Origin: Microbacterium sp. Leaf320
Lineage (GTDB): Bacteria > Actinomycetota > Actinomycetes > Actinomycetales > Microbacteriaceae
DNA: 64,000 nucleotides
Assembly (NCBI RefSeq): GCF_001423485.1
Contig: NZ_LMOD01000001.1
Coordinates: 502,617 to 566,616, forward strand
Reading direction: 5' to 3'
Part shown: positions 24,770-33,648 of the stretch, piece by piece
How the letters are laid out: each line of letters starts with the position of its first letter
How positions within the stretch are numbered: the stretch's first letter is position 1
Program-made: the position numbers and the translations under genes
Notes under the pieces: generated by a model
Told to the model about the DNA's origin: nothing
The model's input: only the letters and a program-made list of their open reading frames with translations
The model's database searches: none

Positions 24770-25387
24770 ATGCAGTTCGAGCCCGGTGATCGCCGCCGTG
24801 TGCTGCCGCGCCATCTGCGCCCGCAGCCCGAGCCCGACGTGTTCTCGTACTCGATTCGCGCCGCGCGTGCAGGAGACCTCCCGTACGTGCGCGAGATCTA
24901 CAACCACTTCGTGAGCAACTCCGTCGTGACCCTCGACGAGAGGCGCAGCAGCATCCCCTACTGGCGCGAGAAGTTCGCCCTGCTGAGCAAGCTCGGCCTG
25001 CCTTTCCTCGTCGCGGTCTCGCCGGCGGGTGTCGTGATCGGCTATGCGCTCGCGCAGCCGTGGGCAGGGAAGAACGCCTACCGCTACACGGTCGAGGATT
25101 CGATCTATCTGGGCCCGGGAGCCGGTGGCAAAGGACTCGGAGCGGCTCTGCTGCAGGCCCTCATCGATGCGTGCGAGCAGCTCGGCATCCGCGAGATGGT
25201 CGCCGTGATCAGCGACACCAAGGCCGACGCGTCGATCCGACTGCACGCCAAGCTCGGTTTCGTGGAGGCCGGGCGCATGGGCCGTGTCGGGCACAAGTTC
25301 GGTCGCGAGCTCGGCACCGTCTACATGCGCCGCGCGCTGCGCCCCACGAGGCGCCGCAAGTTCTTCAGCACGAGCTCGGGCCGGTGA
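24770..25387 (+). CDS. GNAT acetyltransferase, phosphinothricin-acetyltransferase-like
   Basis: 205 residues. The GNAT domain starts at about residue 26 (YSIRAARAGDLPYVREIYNHFVSNSVVTLDE, typical of the PAT/Bar group) and has the acetyl-CoA loop GPGAGGKGLGAALLQALIDACEQLG and the late HAKLGFVEAGRMGRVGHKFG strand. PAT relatives acetylate phosphinothricin or methionine sulfoximine amines; the natural substrate here is not known. It converges on the peptide-transporter operon with nine bases between stops. Confidence 0.88.
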   Translation: MQFEPGDRRRVLPRHLRPQPEPDVFSYSIRAARAGDLPYVREIYNHFVSNSVVTLDERRSSIPYWREKFALLSKLGLPFLVAVSPAGVVIGYALAQPWAGKNAYRYTVEDSIYLGPGAGGKGLGAALLQALIDACEQLGIREMVAVISDTKADASIRLHAKLGFVEAGRMGRVGHKFGRELGTVYMRRALRPTRRRKFFSTSSGR

Positions 25388-25395
25388 TCGCCGCA

Positions 25396-25420
25396 GTCAT
25401 TCCGGAGAAGCGGGAATGAC
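25396..25420. terminator. Possible terminator shared by acetyltransferase and peptide-transporter operon
   Basis: GTCATTCC (25396-25403) pairs with GGAATGAC (25413-25420) around nine bases. The stem overlaps the stop codon of the minus-strand ATPase gene and follows the plus-strand stop by nine bases. There is no clear T-run. Confidence 0.45.
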
Positions 25421-26191
25421 CGGGATCGCGGCCAGCAGGGTCTTCGTGTAATCGTGCGTCGGGTGCAGAAGCACCTCTTCGGTGGAGCCCCGCTCGACGA
25501 TGCTGCCGTCCTTCATCACGATGACCGTGTCGCACAGGTTCTGCACCACTCCGATGTCGTGCGAGACGAGAATCAGGGTGAGGTCCGAGGAATGGCGCAG
25601 CTCGATCAGCAGGTCGAGGATCTGAGCGCGCACCGTGACGTCGAGGGCGGACAGGGGTTCGTCCCCGACGAGGATGCGCGGCCCGTGCACGATCGCCCTC
25701 GCCAGGGCGATCCGCTGACGCTGCCCGCCGGAGAACTCGTGGGGATACCGGTCGGCCATGTCCGGCTCGAGGCCAACCTGCTGCAGCACTTCTCGGATCC
25801 GCGCTCTGTGGTCGCCGTCGATGCCGAGGGCCCACAGAGGCTCGCGGATGATCTGGGCGGCCGTCATCCGAGGATCGAGTGACGCATACGGGTCCTGGAA
25901 CACGAGGCCGGTCTGTCTCCGCAGCCAGTGCAGCGAACGGGCGGATGCCGTGGCATCCACCGCCTTGCCGTCGACCTCGACCGTGCCGGACGTCGGACGA
26001 TCGAGTCCGAGCAGCAGCCGGACGAGTGTGGACTTGCCCGATCCGGATTCGCCGATGATTCCGACCGACGAGCCTTCGGCGATGTCGAGGTCTGTGGGCG
26101 CCAGCGCGGTCTGCATCCTGGTGCGCTCGAACGCCGAACGCTTGGGCACCACGAAGTCGCGACGGAGGGATCGTGCCTCGATCAGGCTCAT
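25397..26191 (-). CDS. Peptide/nickel-type ABC transporter ATPase (DppF-like)
   Basis: Second ATPase of an oligopeptide importer, 264 residues. Walker [11 protein letters not shown]-loop [13 protein letters not shown], signature [15 protein letters not shown], Walker B and HDIGVV switch are all intact. Last gene of a five-gene minus-strand operon; its start overlaps the previous gene's stop (ATGA). Confidence 0.93.
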   Translation of the reverse strand: MSLIEARSLRRDFVVPKRSAFERTRMQTALAPTDLDIAEGSSVGIIGESGSGKSTLVRLLLGLDRPTSGTVEVDGKAVDATASARSLHWLRRQTGLVFQDPYASLDPRMTAAQIIREPLWALGIDGDHRARIREVLQQVGLEPDMADRYPHEFSGGQRQRIALARAIVHGPRILVGDEPLSALDVTVRAQILDLLIELRHSSDLTLILVSHDIGVVQNLCDTVIVMKDGSIVERGSTEEVLLHPTHDYTKTLLAAIPVIPASPE

Positions 26192-26979
26192 CGGATGCCC
26201 CCGCCCGGGCGCCAGAGCGTGGCGGTCGCGTCGCGGAGGAGACCCTGTGTCACCGGAGACGAGGGAGCGCTCAGCAGCGTGCTCACCGGCGCAGCCTCGA
26301 CCACATGGCCGTCCTCGAGCACCACACCCCGAGTCGCGACCTGTGCGAGCACGGCGAGGTCGTGCGTGATGAACACGAGCGACATGCCCTGCTCGTCGAC
26401 GAGGCTCAGCAGCAGCGACAGGATCTCGGCCTGGATCGTGACGTCGAGCGCGGTCGTCGGCTCATCCGCGATGAGCAGTCGAGGGCGGCACGCCAGGGCC
26501 ATCGCGATCGCCACGCGCTGCCGCTGACCGCCTGAGAGCTGATGCGGGTACCGGTCGACGATCGACTCCGGGTCGGGGAGTCGCACGCGAGCGGCTTCCT
26601 GGATGGCGCGTTCGCGCGCCTCGCGCCGGCCGATGCCCTCGTGGATGCGGATCGACTCGGCGATCTGCCGGCCGACGGTGCGGATGGGATTGAGCGCTGT
26701 GCGAGGCTCCTGGAACACGATCCCGATCTCATCGCCGCGGAGCTCGGCGAGCTCTCGGTCGCGCAAGCCGATCAGCTCCGTGCCGTTCCAGCGGATGCTT
26801 CCGCGCGCCGTCGCGCCGTCGGGGAGGAGTCCGAGCACCGCGAGCGCGGTGAGCGACTTGCCGGAGCCCGATTCGCCGATCAGGCCGATTCTGGCGCCGT
26901 CCGGCACCTCGAACGAGATGCCGTCGACGACAGGACGACCGTCGATGCGGACGACGAGGTCTTCGACGACGAGACTCAT
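26188..26979 (-). CDS. Peptide/nickel-type ABC transporter ATPase (DppD-like)
   Basis: First ATPase of the importer, 263 residues. Walker [21 protein letters not shown]-loop [16 protein letters not shown], signature [19 protein letters not shown], Walker [13 protein letters not shown] and [10 protein letters not shown] are present. ATG 26979 overlaps the end of the upstream permease gene; homology begins at this methionine although the frame is open further. No fused C-terminal extension of the oligopeptide type remains. Confidence 0.93.
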   Translation of the reverse strand: MSLVVEDLVVRIDGRPVVDGISFEVPDGARIGLIGESGSGKSLTALAVLGLLPDGATARGSIRWNGTELIGLRDRELAELRGDEIGIVFQEPRTALNPIRTVGRQIAESIRIHEGIGRREARERAIQEAARVRLPDPESIVDRYPHQLSGGQRQRVAIAMALACRPRLLIADEPTTALDVTIQAEILSLLLSLVDEQGMSLVFITHDLAVLAQVATRGVVLEDGHVVEAAPVSTLLSAPSSPVTQGLLRDATATLWRPGGGIR

Positions 26980-27845
26980 GCGACCACCGCCGGGGTGTGG
27001 ATCTCCGCCGCGCGGTGCCGCAGCGTCGGGTCTGTGGCCTCGCGCAGGCCGTCGCCGAGGAGATTGAGTGCGAGAACCGTCAGCGTGATCGCGAGCCCCG
27101 GCCAGATGACCGAGAGCGGATGCACGCCGATGTAGCGCTGCAGGTCGGCGAGGAGCAGCCCCCAGCTCGGTTCGGTCACCGAGGCGCCGAAGCCGAGATA
27201 CGAGAGTCCGGCCTCGGCGAGCACGGCGACCGCCATCGACCACGACAGCTGCACGATGAACACGGGTGCGACGTTCGGCAGCAGGTGGCGCACGAGGCTC
27301 TGCGAGGTCGTGAGTCCGGATGCCCGGGCGGCGAGCAGGAAGTCGCTCTGCTGCACCCGGCGCAGCTCGGGGCGGGTGACACGCGCGATGTTCACACCGA
27401 AGCCGATGCCGACGGACCAGATGACGACCCAGAGCGAACCGCCCCAGACGGAGGAGATCATCATGGCGATCAGCAGCACGGGGAACGCGATCAGGATGTC
27501 GACGAGCACGGCGACCGTCTCGCGCAGCCACCCGGCGGTGAGCGCGCCGAGGCCGGCGAGGGCGATGCCGACGAGAGTCGCGATGATCCCGGCTCCGACG
27601 CTGACGAACACCGTGGTCCGCGCGCCCGCCATGAGGAGGCTGAGGATGTCGCGTCCGGTGTCGTCGGTGCCGAGCAGGTGCGGCCAGCTGGGAACCGCCC
27701 AGCGGTTGCGGACGTCGGACTCCTGCGGGTCGAACGGCGTCCACAACAGCGCGACGAGCGCGGTGACCGCGATGACGGCGACCACGATCAGTCCGAAGCG
27801 CCCTGTGGAGGTGCGCCACAGCCTCGGGAGCCAACCGGGCATCAT
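26976..27845 (-). CDS. Peptide ABC transporter permease (DppC-like)
   Basis: Inner-membrane subunit of 289 residues with about six helices. The N-terminal FGLIVVAVIAVTALVALLW helix, the HLLGTDDTGRDILSLLMAGARTT loop and the EAA-type motif RASGLTTSQSLVRHLLPNV (ATPase contact) identify the DppC class. It overlaps the flanking operon genes by four bases on both sides. Confidence 0.93.
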   Translation of the reverse strand: MMPGWLPRLWRTSTGRFGLIVVAVIAVTALVALLWTPFDPQESDVRNRWAVPSWPHLLGTDDTGRDILSLLMAGARTTVFVSVGAGIIATLVGIALAGLGALTAGWLRETVAVLVDILIAFPVLLIAMMISSVWGGSLWVVIWSVGIGFGVNIARVTRPELRRVQQSDFLLAARASGLTTSQSLVRHLLPNVAPVFIVQLSWSMAVAVLAEAGLSYLGFGASVTEPSWGLLLADLQRYIGVHPLSVIWPGLAITLTVLALNLLGDGLREATDPTLRHRAAEIHTPAVVA

Positions 27846-28789
27846 GCCTCCCTCTGGCGGGGATCGATCGCCCGATGGATCAGGTCGACGAGGAAGCCGA
27901 CGACGAGGACGAAGCCGGTGAGCACCAGCAGCTCGCTCTGCACCTTGATCAGGTCACGCGTCCCGACATCGGCGACCAGCATCCGCCCGATGCCCGGCAG
28001 GGTGAAGAGCTGTTCGATGACGACGGAGGCGACGATGATCCCGGCGATCTGGAGCCCGAGGACCGTGATGATCGACAGGCCCACTGCGGGGATGCCGTGC
28101 GAGATGAGTGCTCGGGTGCGGGTGAGTCCCTTGGCCGCAGCGGTGCGGACGAAATCCTGACCCGCCGCCTGGAGTGTGGCGCTGCGCACGAAGCGCATGA
28201 GCATGGCGCCCTCGACGATGCCGATCGTGAGAGCGGGGAGCAGCAGTGACTCGATCGCCTGGAGAGGCGTGCTCCATCCCGTACGGGGGAATCCCTGCGG
28301 AGGGAGCCACCCGAGCCACACCGAGAACACGACGATCAGCATCATCCCCGCCCAGACCACGGGCACGGCGGCGAGGGCCTGCGCGCCCACGCTGAGTGCG
28401 GCGCCGCCGCGACGGCCGCGTTGCACAGCGGCGAGGATTCCGAAGGGCACCGCGATGAGCACGGCGATCAGCAGTGACATGATGCCGAGCGGCACGGTCA
28501 CCTGCGCCTTGAGCAGCAGCTCCTCCCCGACGGATGCGCCGGAGAGCAGGGAGGTGCCGAGGTCGCCGCGGAAGATCCCCCCGATCCACTCCGCGTACTG
28601 CGCCGGCAGAGGACGGTTGAGGCCCAGGGATTCGCGGAGCGCCTCGACCTCGGCGGGGGAGGCCTGCGTGCCGGCGATGAGCTGGGCGACGTCGCCGGGG
28701 AACACCCGGAGAGTCAGGAAGATCAGCGCGCTCGACACGAGGAGCCCTGCCACGAGCAGGGCCCCTCGGACGAGCGCGTAGCGGATCAC
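27842..28789 (-). CDS. Peptide ABC transporter permease (DppB-like)
   Basis: Inner-membrane subunit of 315 residues. It starts with the typical DppB helix (ALLVAGLLVSSALIFLTLRVFPGD) and LRESLGLNRPLPAQYAEWIGG, and has the EAA-type motif AAAKGLTRTRALISHGIPAV. It lies 13 bases after the substrate-binding lipoprotein gene and overlaps the DppC-like gene. Confidence 0.93.
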   Translation of the reverse strand: MIRYALVRGALLVAGLLVSSALIFLTLRVFPGDVAQLIAGTQASPAEVEALRESLGLNRPLPAQYAEWIGGIFRGDLGTSLLSGASVGEELLLKAQVTVPLGIMSLLIAVLIAVPFGILAAVQRGRRGGAALSVGAQALAAVPVVWAGMMLIVVFSVWLGWLPPQGFPRTGWSTPLQAIESLLLPALTIGIVEGAMLMRFVRSATLQAAGQDFVRTAAAKGLTRTRALISHGIPAVGLSIITVLGLQIAGIIVASVVIEQLFTLPGIGRMLVADVGTRDLIKVQSELLVLTGFVLVVGFLVDLIHRAIDPRQREA

Positions 28790-28802
28790 GAAGTGAGCGT
28801 CA

Positions 28803-30317
28803 TCACTTCTCGGTGGCGACGGTGACGCCTGCCAGGTCGATGCGCGAGTTGATCGAGTCCTGGGGGAATCCGGAGACGAGCGGGCTCACCGCCGTGATCG
28901 TCGCGCCGTTGTAGAGCCAGTCGGCCGCATGGTCTTCAGAGACGATGCGGGCGGCCTCCGCCAGCAGCTCCGCCGACTTGTCGGGGTCGACCTCGGCGAG
29001 TGCGTCGGCGTAGAGGCCCTGCACCTCGGCGTTGTCGTAGCCGAAGTAGTAGTCGGGGTTCGCGAAGTTGCCGAAGTCGCGGGGCTCGACGTGCAGCACG
29101 AAGCTGAGGTCGTAGTCGTGGTTCGTGTAGACGTCCTCCAGCCAGGTGGGGAACTCGACCGAGTCGACGTCGAGTGTCACTCCCACCTTCTGGAAGTCGG
29201 AGATCAGAACCTTCGGAACGGTCGTGCCGTAGAAGTTCGGGATGGTGAGAGTCAGCTCGAGGTCCTCCTGGCCGGCCTCGGCGAGCAGCTCCTTGGCCCT
29301 CTCTGGGTCGTAGGAGACGACGTCTGCGAGATCCTCGTATCCGGGGTCGAGCTCGGGGATGGGTCCGTACAGGGTCGAGCCTGCACCGACGGCCTCGACG
29401 AGACCCTCGTGGTCGATCGCGAGACGCAGCGCCTCGCGCACCCGGACGTCGTCGAGGGGAGCCTTCGCGTTGTTGAACGCGAGAGTCGCCTTGTCGGTCG
29501 TGCGGCCCGTCGTGAGGGTGAAGTCGCCCTCGAGCTGCGATGCGAGGTTGGGATCCACGGCGGTGAGCACCTGGACGCCCCCGTCGAGCGCTGTGTTCAC
29601 ACCGGCGGTGAAGTCGGGGATGTACTGGAACTCGACCTCGGCGACTCCCGCGGGCTCGCCCCAGTAGGCGTCGTTGCGAGCGAACGTGATCGTGCTGCCC
29701 TTGTTCCAACGGGTCAGGGTGAAGGGGCCAGTGCCGTTCTCTGCGGTCTTGAGATCTGTGGTGTCGCCTGCCTGGAACACGAGCCCTGCGGGCCCGGTCA
29801 GGGAGAAGAGGAAGTTCTGGTTCGGCTCGGTCAGCACGATCTGCACGGTCGTGGGATCGGGCGCGGTGATCGAGGCCACCGAGGCGAACTCGGCGTTGCC
29901 CTGCAGGGTGGCGTCCGTGCGGACGGCTTCGAATGATGCGACGACGTCGGCGGACGTGAGGGCGGTGCCGCTGTGGAAGGTGATGCCGTCGTTCAACGTG
30001 AACGTGTAAGTGAGTCCGTCTTCGGACACCTCGTAGTCGGAGGCGAGTCGAGGGATGATCTCGTTCGCCTGGTCGCGGCTGACCAGACCCTCATAGATGT
30101 TGTCGATCAGGATCTGCTCGAGAGCAGCACCGCTCGTGTGGCGGATGTCGAGGTTCGTGGGCTCGAGAACCAGGCCCACCTGCAGCGTGGCGTCCGGATC
30201 CGGTTCGCCGATCGGCGCAGTGGTCTCGGGGGCCGCAGTGCCCGTGCAGGCGCTCAGGATGACGGCGCTCGCCGCGATCGCGGAGATGAGCGCGAGCCGT
30301 CGCGTACGTCGGAACAT
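28803..30317 (-). CDS. Peptide-type ABC transporter substrate-binding lipoprotein
   Basis: First gene of the operon, 504 residues. It has a lipoprotein signal (basic start, LISAIAASAVILSACTG, lipidated Cys about 24) and an SBP_bac_5 fold (LVSRDQANEIIPRLASDYEVSEDGLTYTFTLNDGITFHSGTALTSADVVASFE). It binds ligand outside the membrane and passes it to the DppBC-like channel. Ligand could be peptide, nickel chelate or sugar; not determinable. A GAGGAAA site precedes ATG 30317. Confidence 0.93.
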   Translation of the reverse strand: MFRRTRRLALISAIAASAVILSACTGTAAPETTAPIGEPDPDATLQVGLVLEPTNLDIRHTSGAALEQILIDNIYEGLVSRDQANEIIPRLASDYEVSEDGLTYTFTLNDGITFHSGTALTSADVVASFEAVRTDATLQGNAEFASVASITAPDPTTVQIVLTEPNQNFLFSLTGPAGLVFQAGDTTDLKTAENGTGPFTLTRWNKGSTITFARNDAYWGEPAGVAEVEFQYIPDFTAGVNTALDGGVQVLTAVDPNLASQLEGDFTLTTGRTTDKATLAFNNAKAPLDDVRVREALRLAIDHEGLVEAVGAGSTLYGPIPELDPGYEDLADVVSYDPERAKELLAEAGQEDLELTLTIPNFYGTTVPKVLISDFQKVGVTLDVDSVEFPTWLEDVYTNHDYDLSFVLHVEPRDFGNFANPDYYFGYDNAEVQGLYADALAEVDPDKSAELLAEAARIVSEDHAADWLYNGATITAVSPLVSGFPQDSINSRIDLAGVTVATEK

Positions 30318-30411
30318 GGGTTGTTTCCTCTCGGTGCGGCAGTTGCTGTGTGCCGGTGGAACGAGCCTAGGGATGTGTCGGTCGGGTGGGGGCGGGATGT
30401 GGAACGGAACG

Positions 30412-31338
30412 TCACATACCGGCGGTAGCGATGCGCTCCGTGATCAGCGCAGCGAGCTGTGCGGGAGCGGTCTCCTGGACGTTGTGCGTCGCCTGGATCG
30501 CGACCACGCTCGCGTCGGGAAGGCGGCGGGCGAAATCATCCGCGTCGGCAGCACTGACGAAGCCGTCGATCGCGCGGACGAGCGTCACCGGGGCCGTCAC
30601 CTGATCGAGGTCCTGCCATCCAGTGGCGTTGAGAGCCGAGGGAGCGGAGACGTCGCCGGGGTCGTGCGCGGCGAGGGCGTGTGCTGCGAGGTGAGCGAAA
30701 TGGTGCTTCCATTCCACCCGTCCGTCAGGGCGCACACGCGTGTTGAGGAACACACCCCGTTCCGTGTCGGCGCGTGCACCGCCGAACCCGAAGGCGATCG
30801 CCCGATCGACCAGCTCGTCGCGTGTCGTGAAATCTGTGGGGCCCGCATAGAACTCGCGCAGAGCTGCCGGGCCCGCCGACGTGTCGATGCCGGGAGTGAT
30901 GTCCACGACGATCAGCTCGGCGACGAGGTCGGGGCGTGCGGCGGCCAACGCCGCCCCGGTGAGTCCGCCGAGGGACTGTCCGACGAGGATCTGCGGCCGG
31001 TCGGTCCATGCGTCGAGTGCCGCGGCGACATCCACGGCGAGCGTTCGCGGGGTGTAGTCGGCGTCGTCGCGCCAGGACGAGTCGCCGTGCCCCGCGAGGT
31101 CGATCGCCAGCACGGGCTGCTGCAGCGCGAGCACCGTCGTATCCCAGGTGTGCGCGTTGAGGCCGGCCCCGTGCAGGAGCGTGATCTGCGGCGATCCGCT
31201 GCCGTAGCGGATGCCGCTCACACGGCGACCGTCCGGCAGCGGCAGCGTCAGCCGCTCACTCGGGGGAACGGGAACGCCCAGCGCCTCGGCCTGTGCGGGA
31301 AGATAGCTGAACTCGGTGATGTCGATCGCCACCTCCAT
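30412..31338 (-). CDS. Alpha/beta-fold hydrolase
   Basis: 308 residues with a complete triad: oxyanion loop LLHGAGLNAHTW, nucleophile elbow GQSLGGL, an acidic residue in RAIDGFVSAAD and the catalytic His in ATHNVQET. The cap region (about 165-225) sets specificity, which is unknown. ATG 31338 gives a normal hydrolase N-terminus but a poor ribosome-binding site. ATG 31425 has a good AGGAG site and would add 29 residues whose codons (GTA, ATA, CTT, ATT) are unlike the rest of the gene, so that part may be leader. The gene is divergent from the AhpD-like gene. Confidence 0.82.
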   Translation of the reverse strand: MEVAIDITEFSYLPAQAEALGVPVPPSERLTLPLPDGRRVSGIRYGSGSPQITLLHGAGLNAHTWDTTVLALQQPVLAIDLAGHGDSSWRDDADYTPRTLAVDVAAALDAWTDRPQILVGQSLGGLTGAALAAARPDLVAELIVVDITPGIDTSAGPAALREFYAGPTDFTTRDELVDRAIAFGFGGARADTERGVFLNTRVRPDGRVEWKHHFAHLAAHALAAHDPGDVSAPSALNATGWQDLDQVTAPVTLVRAIDGFVSAADADDFARRLPDASVVAIQATHNVQETAPAQLAALITERIATAGM

Positions 31339-31496
31339 ATTCTGCTCTGAGGAACTCGTGTGCAGGAAATGCGGGATCAGAATGACAAGAGATATCGGCG
31401 CATGAACGCGCATTACGTCGCTCATGGACGCTTTTCTCCTGTCGATATGCATTTCCTTGTCCTGAGGTGGCCCGCCGGGATGTCCATACAACGGAA

Positions 31497-31508
31497 TATC
31501 ATTGGAGT
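31497..31508 (+). promoter_or_regulatory. Likely leaderless promoter of the AhpD-like gene
   Basis: TATCAT at 31497-31502, six bases, then ATG 31509. The 170 bases between this start and that of the divergent hydrolase gene are visibly richer in A/T than the surroundings and hold no other gene that can be supported. Confidence 0.45.
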
Positions 31509-31985
31509 ATGAGCGAGACGCGAGTGCACCTCTCCAAGACCGAGCCCGTCGCCTACCAGGCGCTCGATGCGTTCTCTCGGACGGTCGGTGAGATCTGCGC
31601 GGCGAATGGCATCGACGATCGCCTCAAGGAGATCGTCATGATCCACTGCTCGCAGCTGAACGGATGCGGCTACTGCACCCGAATCCATGTCGACCGCGCG
31701 GTCAAGGCGGGGATCGACACGGATACGCTGATGCAGATCGCCACCTGGCGGGAGAGCGGCGTCTTCAGCGAACGGGAGGAGGCCGCTCTCGAGCTGGCCG
31801 AGGCGTTCACCTTCATCTCGGAGGACGGGATCTCAGATGACCTGTACAACCGCGTGGGTGCTGTCTTCACCGAGAAGGAGTATGCCGCTCTGAGCTGGGC
31901 CTGCGTGTCGATCAACGCGTTCAACCGCGTCGTCATCGCCGGCCGCTACCCGGTTCCGGCTCGCGCTTCGCAGGCGCAGGAATGA
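31509..31985 (+). CDS. AhpD-like carboxymuconolactone decarboxylase-family protein
   Basis: 158-residue helical protein with the AhpD redox motif C-x2-C-x3-H (Cys 53, Cys 56, His 60 in NGCGYCTRIHVDRA). Such proteins act as thiol-dependent peroxidase or reductase partners in alkylhydroperoxide defence. There is no AhpC gene nearby. The phosphatase gene overlaps its stop by ATGA, so the two are co-translated. Confidence 0.9.
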   Translation: MSETRVHLSKTEPVAYQALDAFSRTVGEICAANGIDDRLKEIVMIHCSQLNGCGYCTRIHVDRAVKAGIDTDTLMQIATWRESGVFSEREEAALELAEAFTFISEDGISDDLYNRVGAVFTEKEYAALSWACVSINAFNRVVIAGRYPVPARASQAQE

Positions 31986-32704
31986 CCGTCCTCGAGTTCG
32001 ACGGCGTCAACAACGTCCGGGACGTGGGAGGCATGCCCGCCGAGGGCGGGCGCATCCGCTCCGGCATCCTGCTGCGCTCTGGCCAGCTGTCCGGGGCGAC
32101 GAACGTCGGCGTCGAGGCGGTCCGTGAGCGGATCGCGCACATCGTCGATCTGCGAGACGGCGAGGAGGTCGCGGCCGAGCCGACCGAGATCGACGGCCCG
32201 GAGACGACGCACCTTCCTCTGTTCCTCGGGTCGGTGCGTTCGTTCTTCGAGACGGACACCAGCCTGGAGGATCTCTACCTGCACCTTCTCGAGGAGAGTG
32301 GTGAGAGGCTCGTCGCGGCCATCCGCATCATCGCCGCGGGGGAGCCGACGCTCGTGCACTGCACGGTGGGCAAGGACCGCACCGGGGTGACGGTGGCACT
32401 CGCTCTCGCAGCCGTAGGCGCCGACCGAGACGCGATCATCGCGGACTACGCGCTCACGGAGTCGCAGCTTCCTCCTGAGAGGTCGCAGCGGATCGCCGCC
32501 TACCTCCGTTCTCAGCATCCTGAAGCGGTGCACGCGGTGGCGCTGGCCACGCAGTCGCCTGCACCGGTCATGCGGGCGCTGCTCGACGGCGTCGACGCGC
32601 GCTGGGGGTCAGCGGCAGGCTACCTCCGAGCGAACGGGATGTCGGATGCCGAATTGGACGCGCTGCACGCCGCTCTCGTGGAATCTGTCGCCGACCAAGG
32701 TTAG
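31982..32704 (+). CDS. Tyrosine/dual-specificity phosphatase (PtpB-like)
   Basis: 240 residues. The P-loop HCTVGKDRTG (Cys 127, CX5R form) is the active site, and the N-terminal NNVRDVGGMPAEGGRIRSGILLRSGQL matches the MptpB/DSP-like family, some members of which also use phosphoinositides. Secreted relatives are virulence factors; here no signal peptide is visible and the role is unknown. The stop lies inside the iron box of the next gene. Confidence 0.9.
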   Translation: MTVLEFDGVNNVRDVGGMPAEGGRIRSGILLRSGQLSGATNVGVEAVRERIAHIVDLRDGEEVAAEPTEIDGPETTHLPLFLGSVRSFFETDTSLEDLYLHLLEESGERLVAAIRIIAAGEPTLVHCTVGKDRTGVTVALALAAVGADRDAIIADYALTESQLPPERSQRIAAYLRSQHPEAVHAVALATQSPAPVMRALLDGVDARWGSAAGYLRANGMSDAELDALHAALVESVADQG

Positions 32705-32714
32705 GCAACCCTTC
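32696..32714. promoter_or_regulatory. Probable DtxR/IdeR iron box
   Basis: The 19 bases CAAGG-TTAGGCAAC-CCTTC match 13 positions of the actinobacterial iron-box consensus (TTAGGTTAGGCTAACCTAA). The core TTAGGC is intact. It covers the expected -35 region of the next gene, whose -10 is TACCAT at 32723-32728. Iron-loaded DtxR/IdeR would block it. Confidence 0.65.
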
Positions 32715-32737
32715 GCGTGGTGTACCATGGGAGCATC

Positions 32738-33208
32738 ATGGAGACCTTCCTCGAGACCCGCAGCACGCGCGCAGAGCGCCGCGCCGCGCGTCGTCGCGCA
32801 CACCACCTGGTGACGGCTGACGAGCACTCGCTCGCTGAACTCGAGGTCTTCCTCGCTACTCTGCCGCTGTGTGCATCCGGTCGGATCTTCATCGAGGTCG
32901 CAGAGGCCTCGGACATCGGCGTGATCGACGCGCCCGGCCGTATGACCGTGACGTGGCTGGCTCGGGCAGAACGCTCCGGCGCCCCCGGAACGGGCCGTGC
33001 GTGCGCACCGGGACAGGCACTCGCTCGCGCGACGTGCGCCTGGGCCGATGAGATGCTCTGCGGCGACGAACTCGAGACCCACGTGACGCTGCTGGGCGGA
33101 TACCTCGGTACCGCAGACATCGTCGAGCACCTCACAGGATCACTCGACCTCCAGCCCGCGCAGATCTACGCGCCGGAGCGCTTCGGGCTGCTTCCCTCCG
33201 AGCGCTGA
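32738..33208 (+). CDS. Siderophore-interacting (SIP) domain protein, NAD(P)-binding half only
   Basis: 156 residues. The segment HSLAELEVFLATLPLCASGRIFIEVAEASD matches the C-terminal NAD(P)-binding half of siderophore-interacting ferric reductases (ViuB/YqjH type). The FAD-binding half is missing, so it cannot be a complete ferric-siderophore reductase by itself. ATG 32738 follows a TACCAT hexamer by nine bases. A probable iron box overlaps the promoter, supporting a role in iron uptake. The 3' end overlaps the opposite-strand gene by 43 bases. Confidence 0.78.
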   Translation: METFLETRSTRAERRAARRRAHHLVTADEHSLAELEVFLATLPLCASGRIFIEVAEASDIGVIDAPGRMTVTWLARAERSGAPGTGRACAPGQALARATCAWADEMLCGDELETHVTLLGGYLGTADIVEHLTGSLDLQPAQIYAPERFGLLPSER

Positions 33209-33648
33209 GGAGCGGTCGCCCGGCGAACGTAATTGCCGTCTTCCAGACCCGCCTCGATCTCGAAGCGGTTGTGGAGTGGATTCCGCCCGGCGAACAGGTA
33301 CAGCACCGGCAGCAGGATGCCGTAACGGAGCCATTGGGCCTTGTGCACTGCCTCATGGCGAAGCACGGCATCGGTTGGACGAGCATCGCCGGTGAGGAAG
33401 CACCCGCCCACGCACACCCCGCCACGGTTGAAGGTCCAGTTCGGCATACCGCGGAAGACCCACAGGCCCGCCCGGCGCTCGACGGGACCGGTGCTCCACA
33501 GCGATCCCCACACCCAGCCGACCGCGGTTCCCCACCAGTACCCGATGCGACTGATCGGCGATCGCAGCAGGAACGACGGGATGCGGCGGTCGAATCGGCG
33601 ACCCCGCTCGAGGGCACGTTCCGCCGCAGGGCGCCAGCCTTCGGTCAT
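33166..33648 (-). CDS. Conserved hypothetical protein with HExxH motif
   Basis: 160 residues; no function recognised. Visible: a Trp/Gly-rich hydrophobic stretch (IGYWWGTAVGWVWGSLW), then LRHEAVHKAQWLRYGILLPVLYLFAG, in which HEAVH is a zinc-metalloprotease-like HExxH, and FEIEAGLEDGNYVRR, where a glutamate could be the third metal ligand. A short membrane-associated metallopeptidase is one reading. The basic C-terminus is coded opposite the end of the SIP gene. ATG 33648 overlaps the stop of the arginase-family gene. Confidence 0.65.
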   Translation of the reverse strand: MTEGWRPAAERALERGRRFDRRIPSFLLRSPISRIGYWWGTAVGWVWGSLWSTGPVERRAGLWVFRGMPNWTFNRGGVCVGGCFLTGDARPTDAVLRHEAVHKAQWLRYGILLPVLYLFAGRNPLHNRFEIEAGLEDGNYVRRATAPQRSEGSSPKRSGA

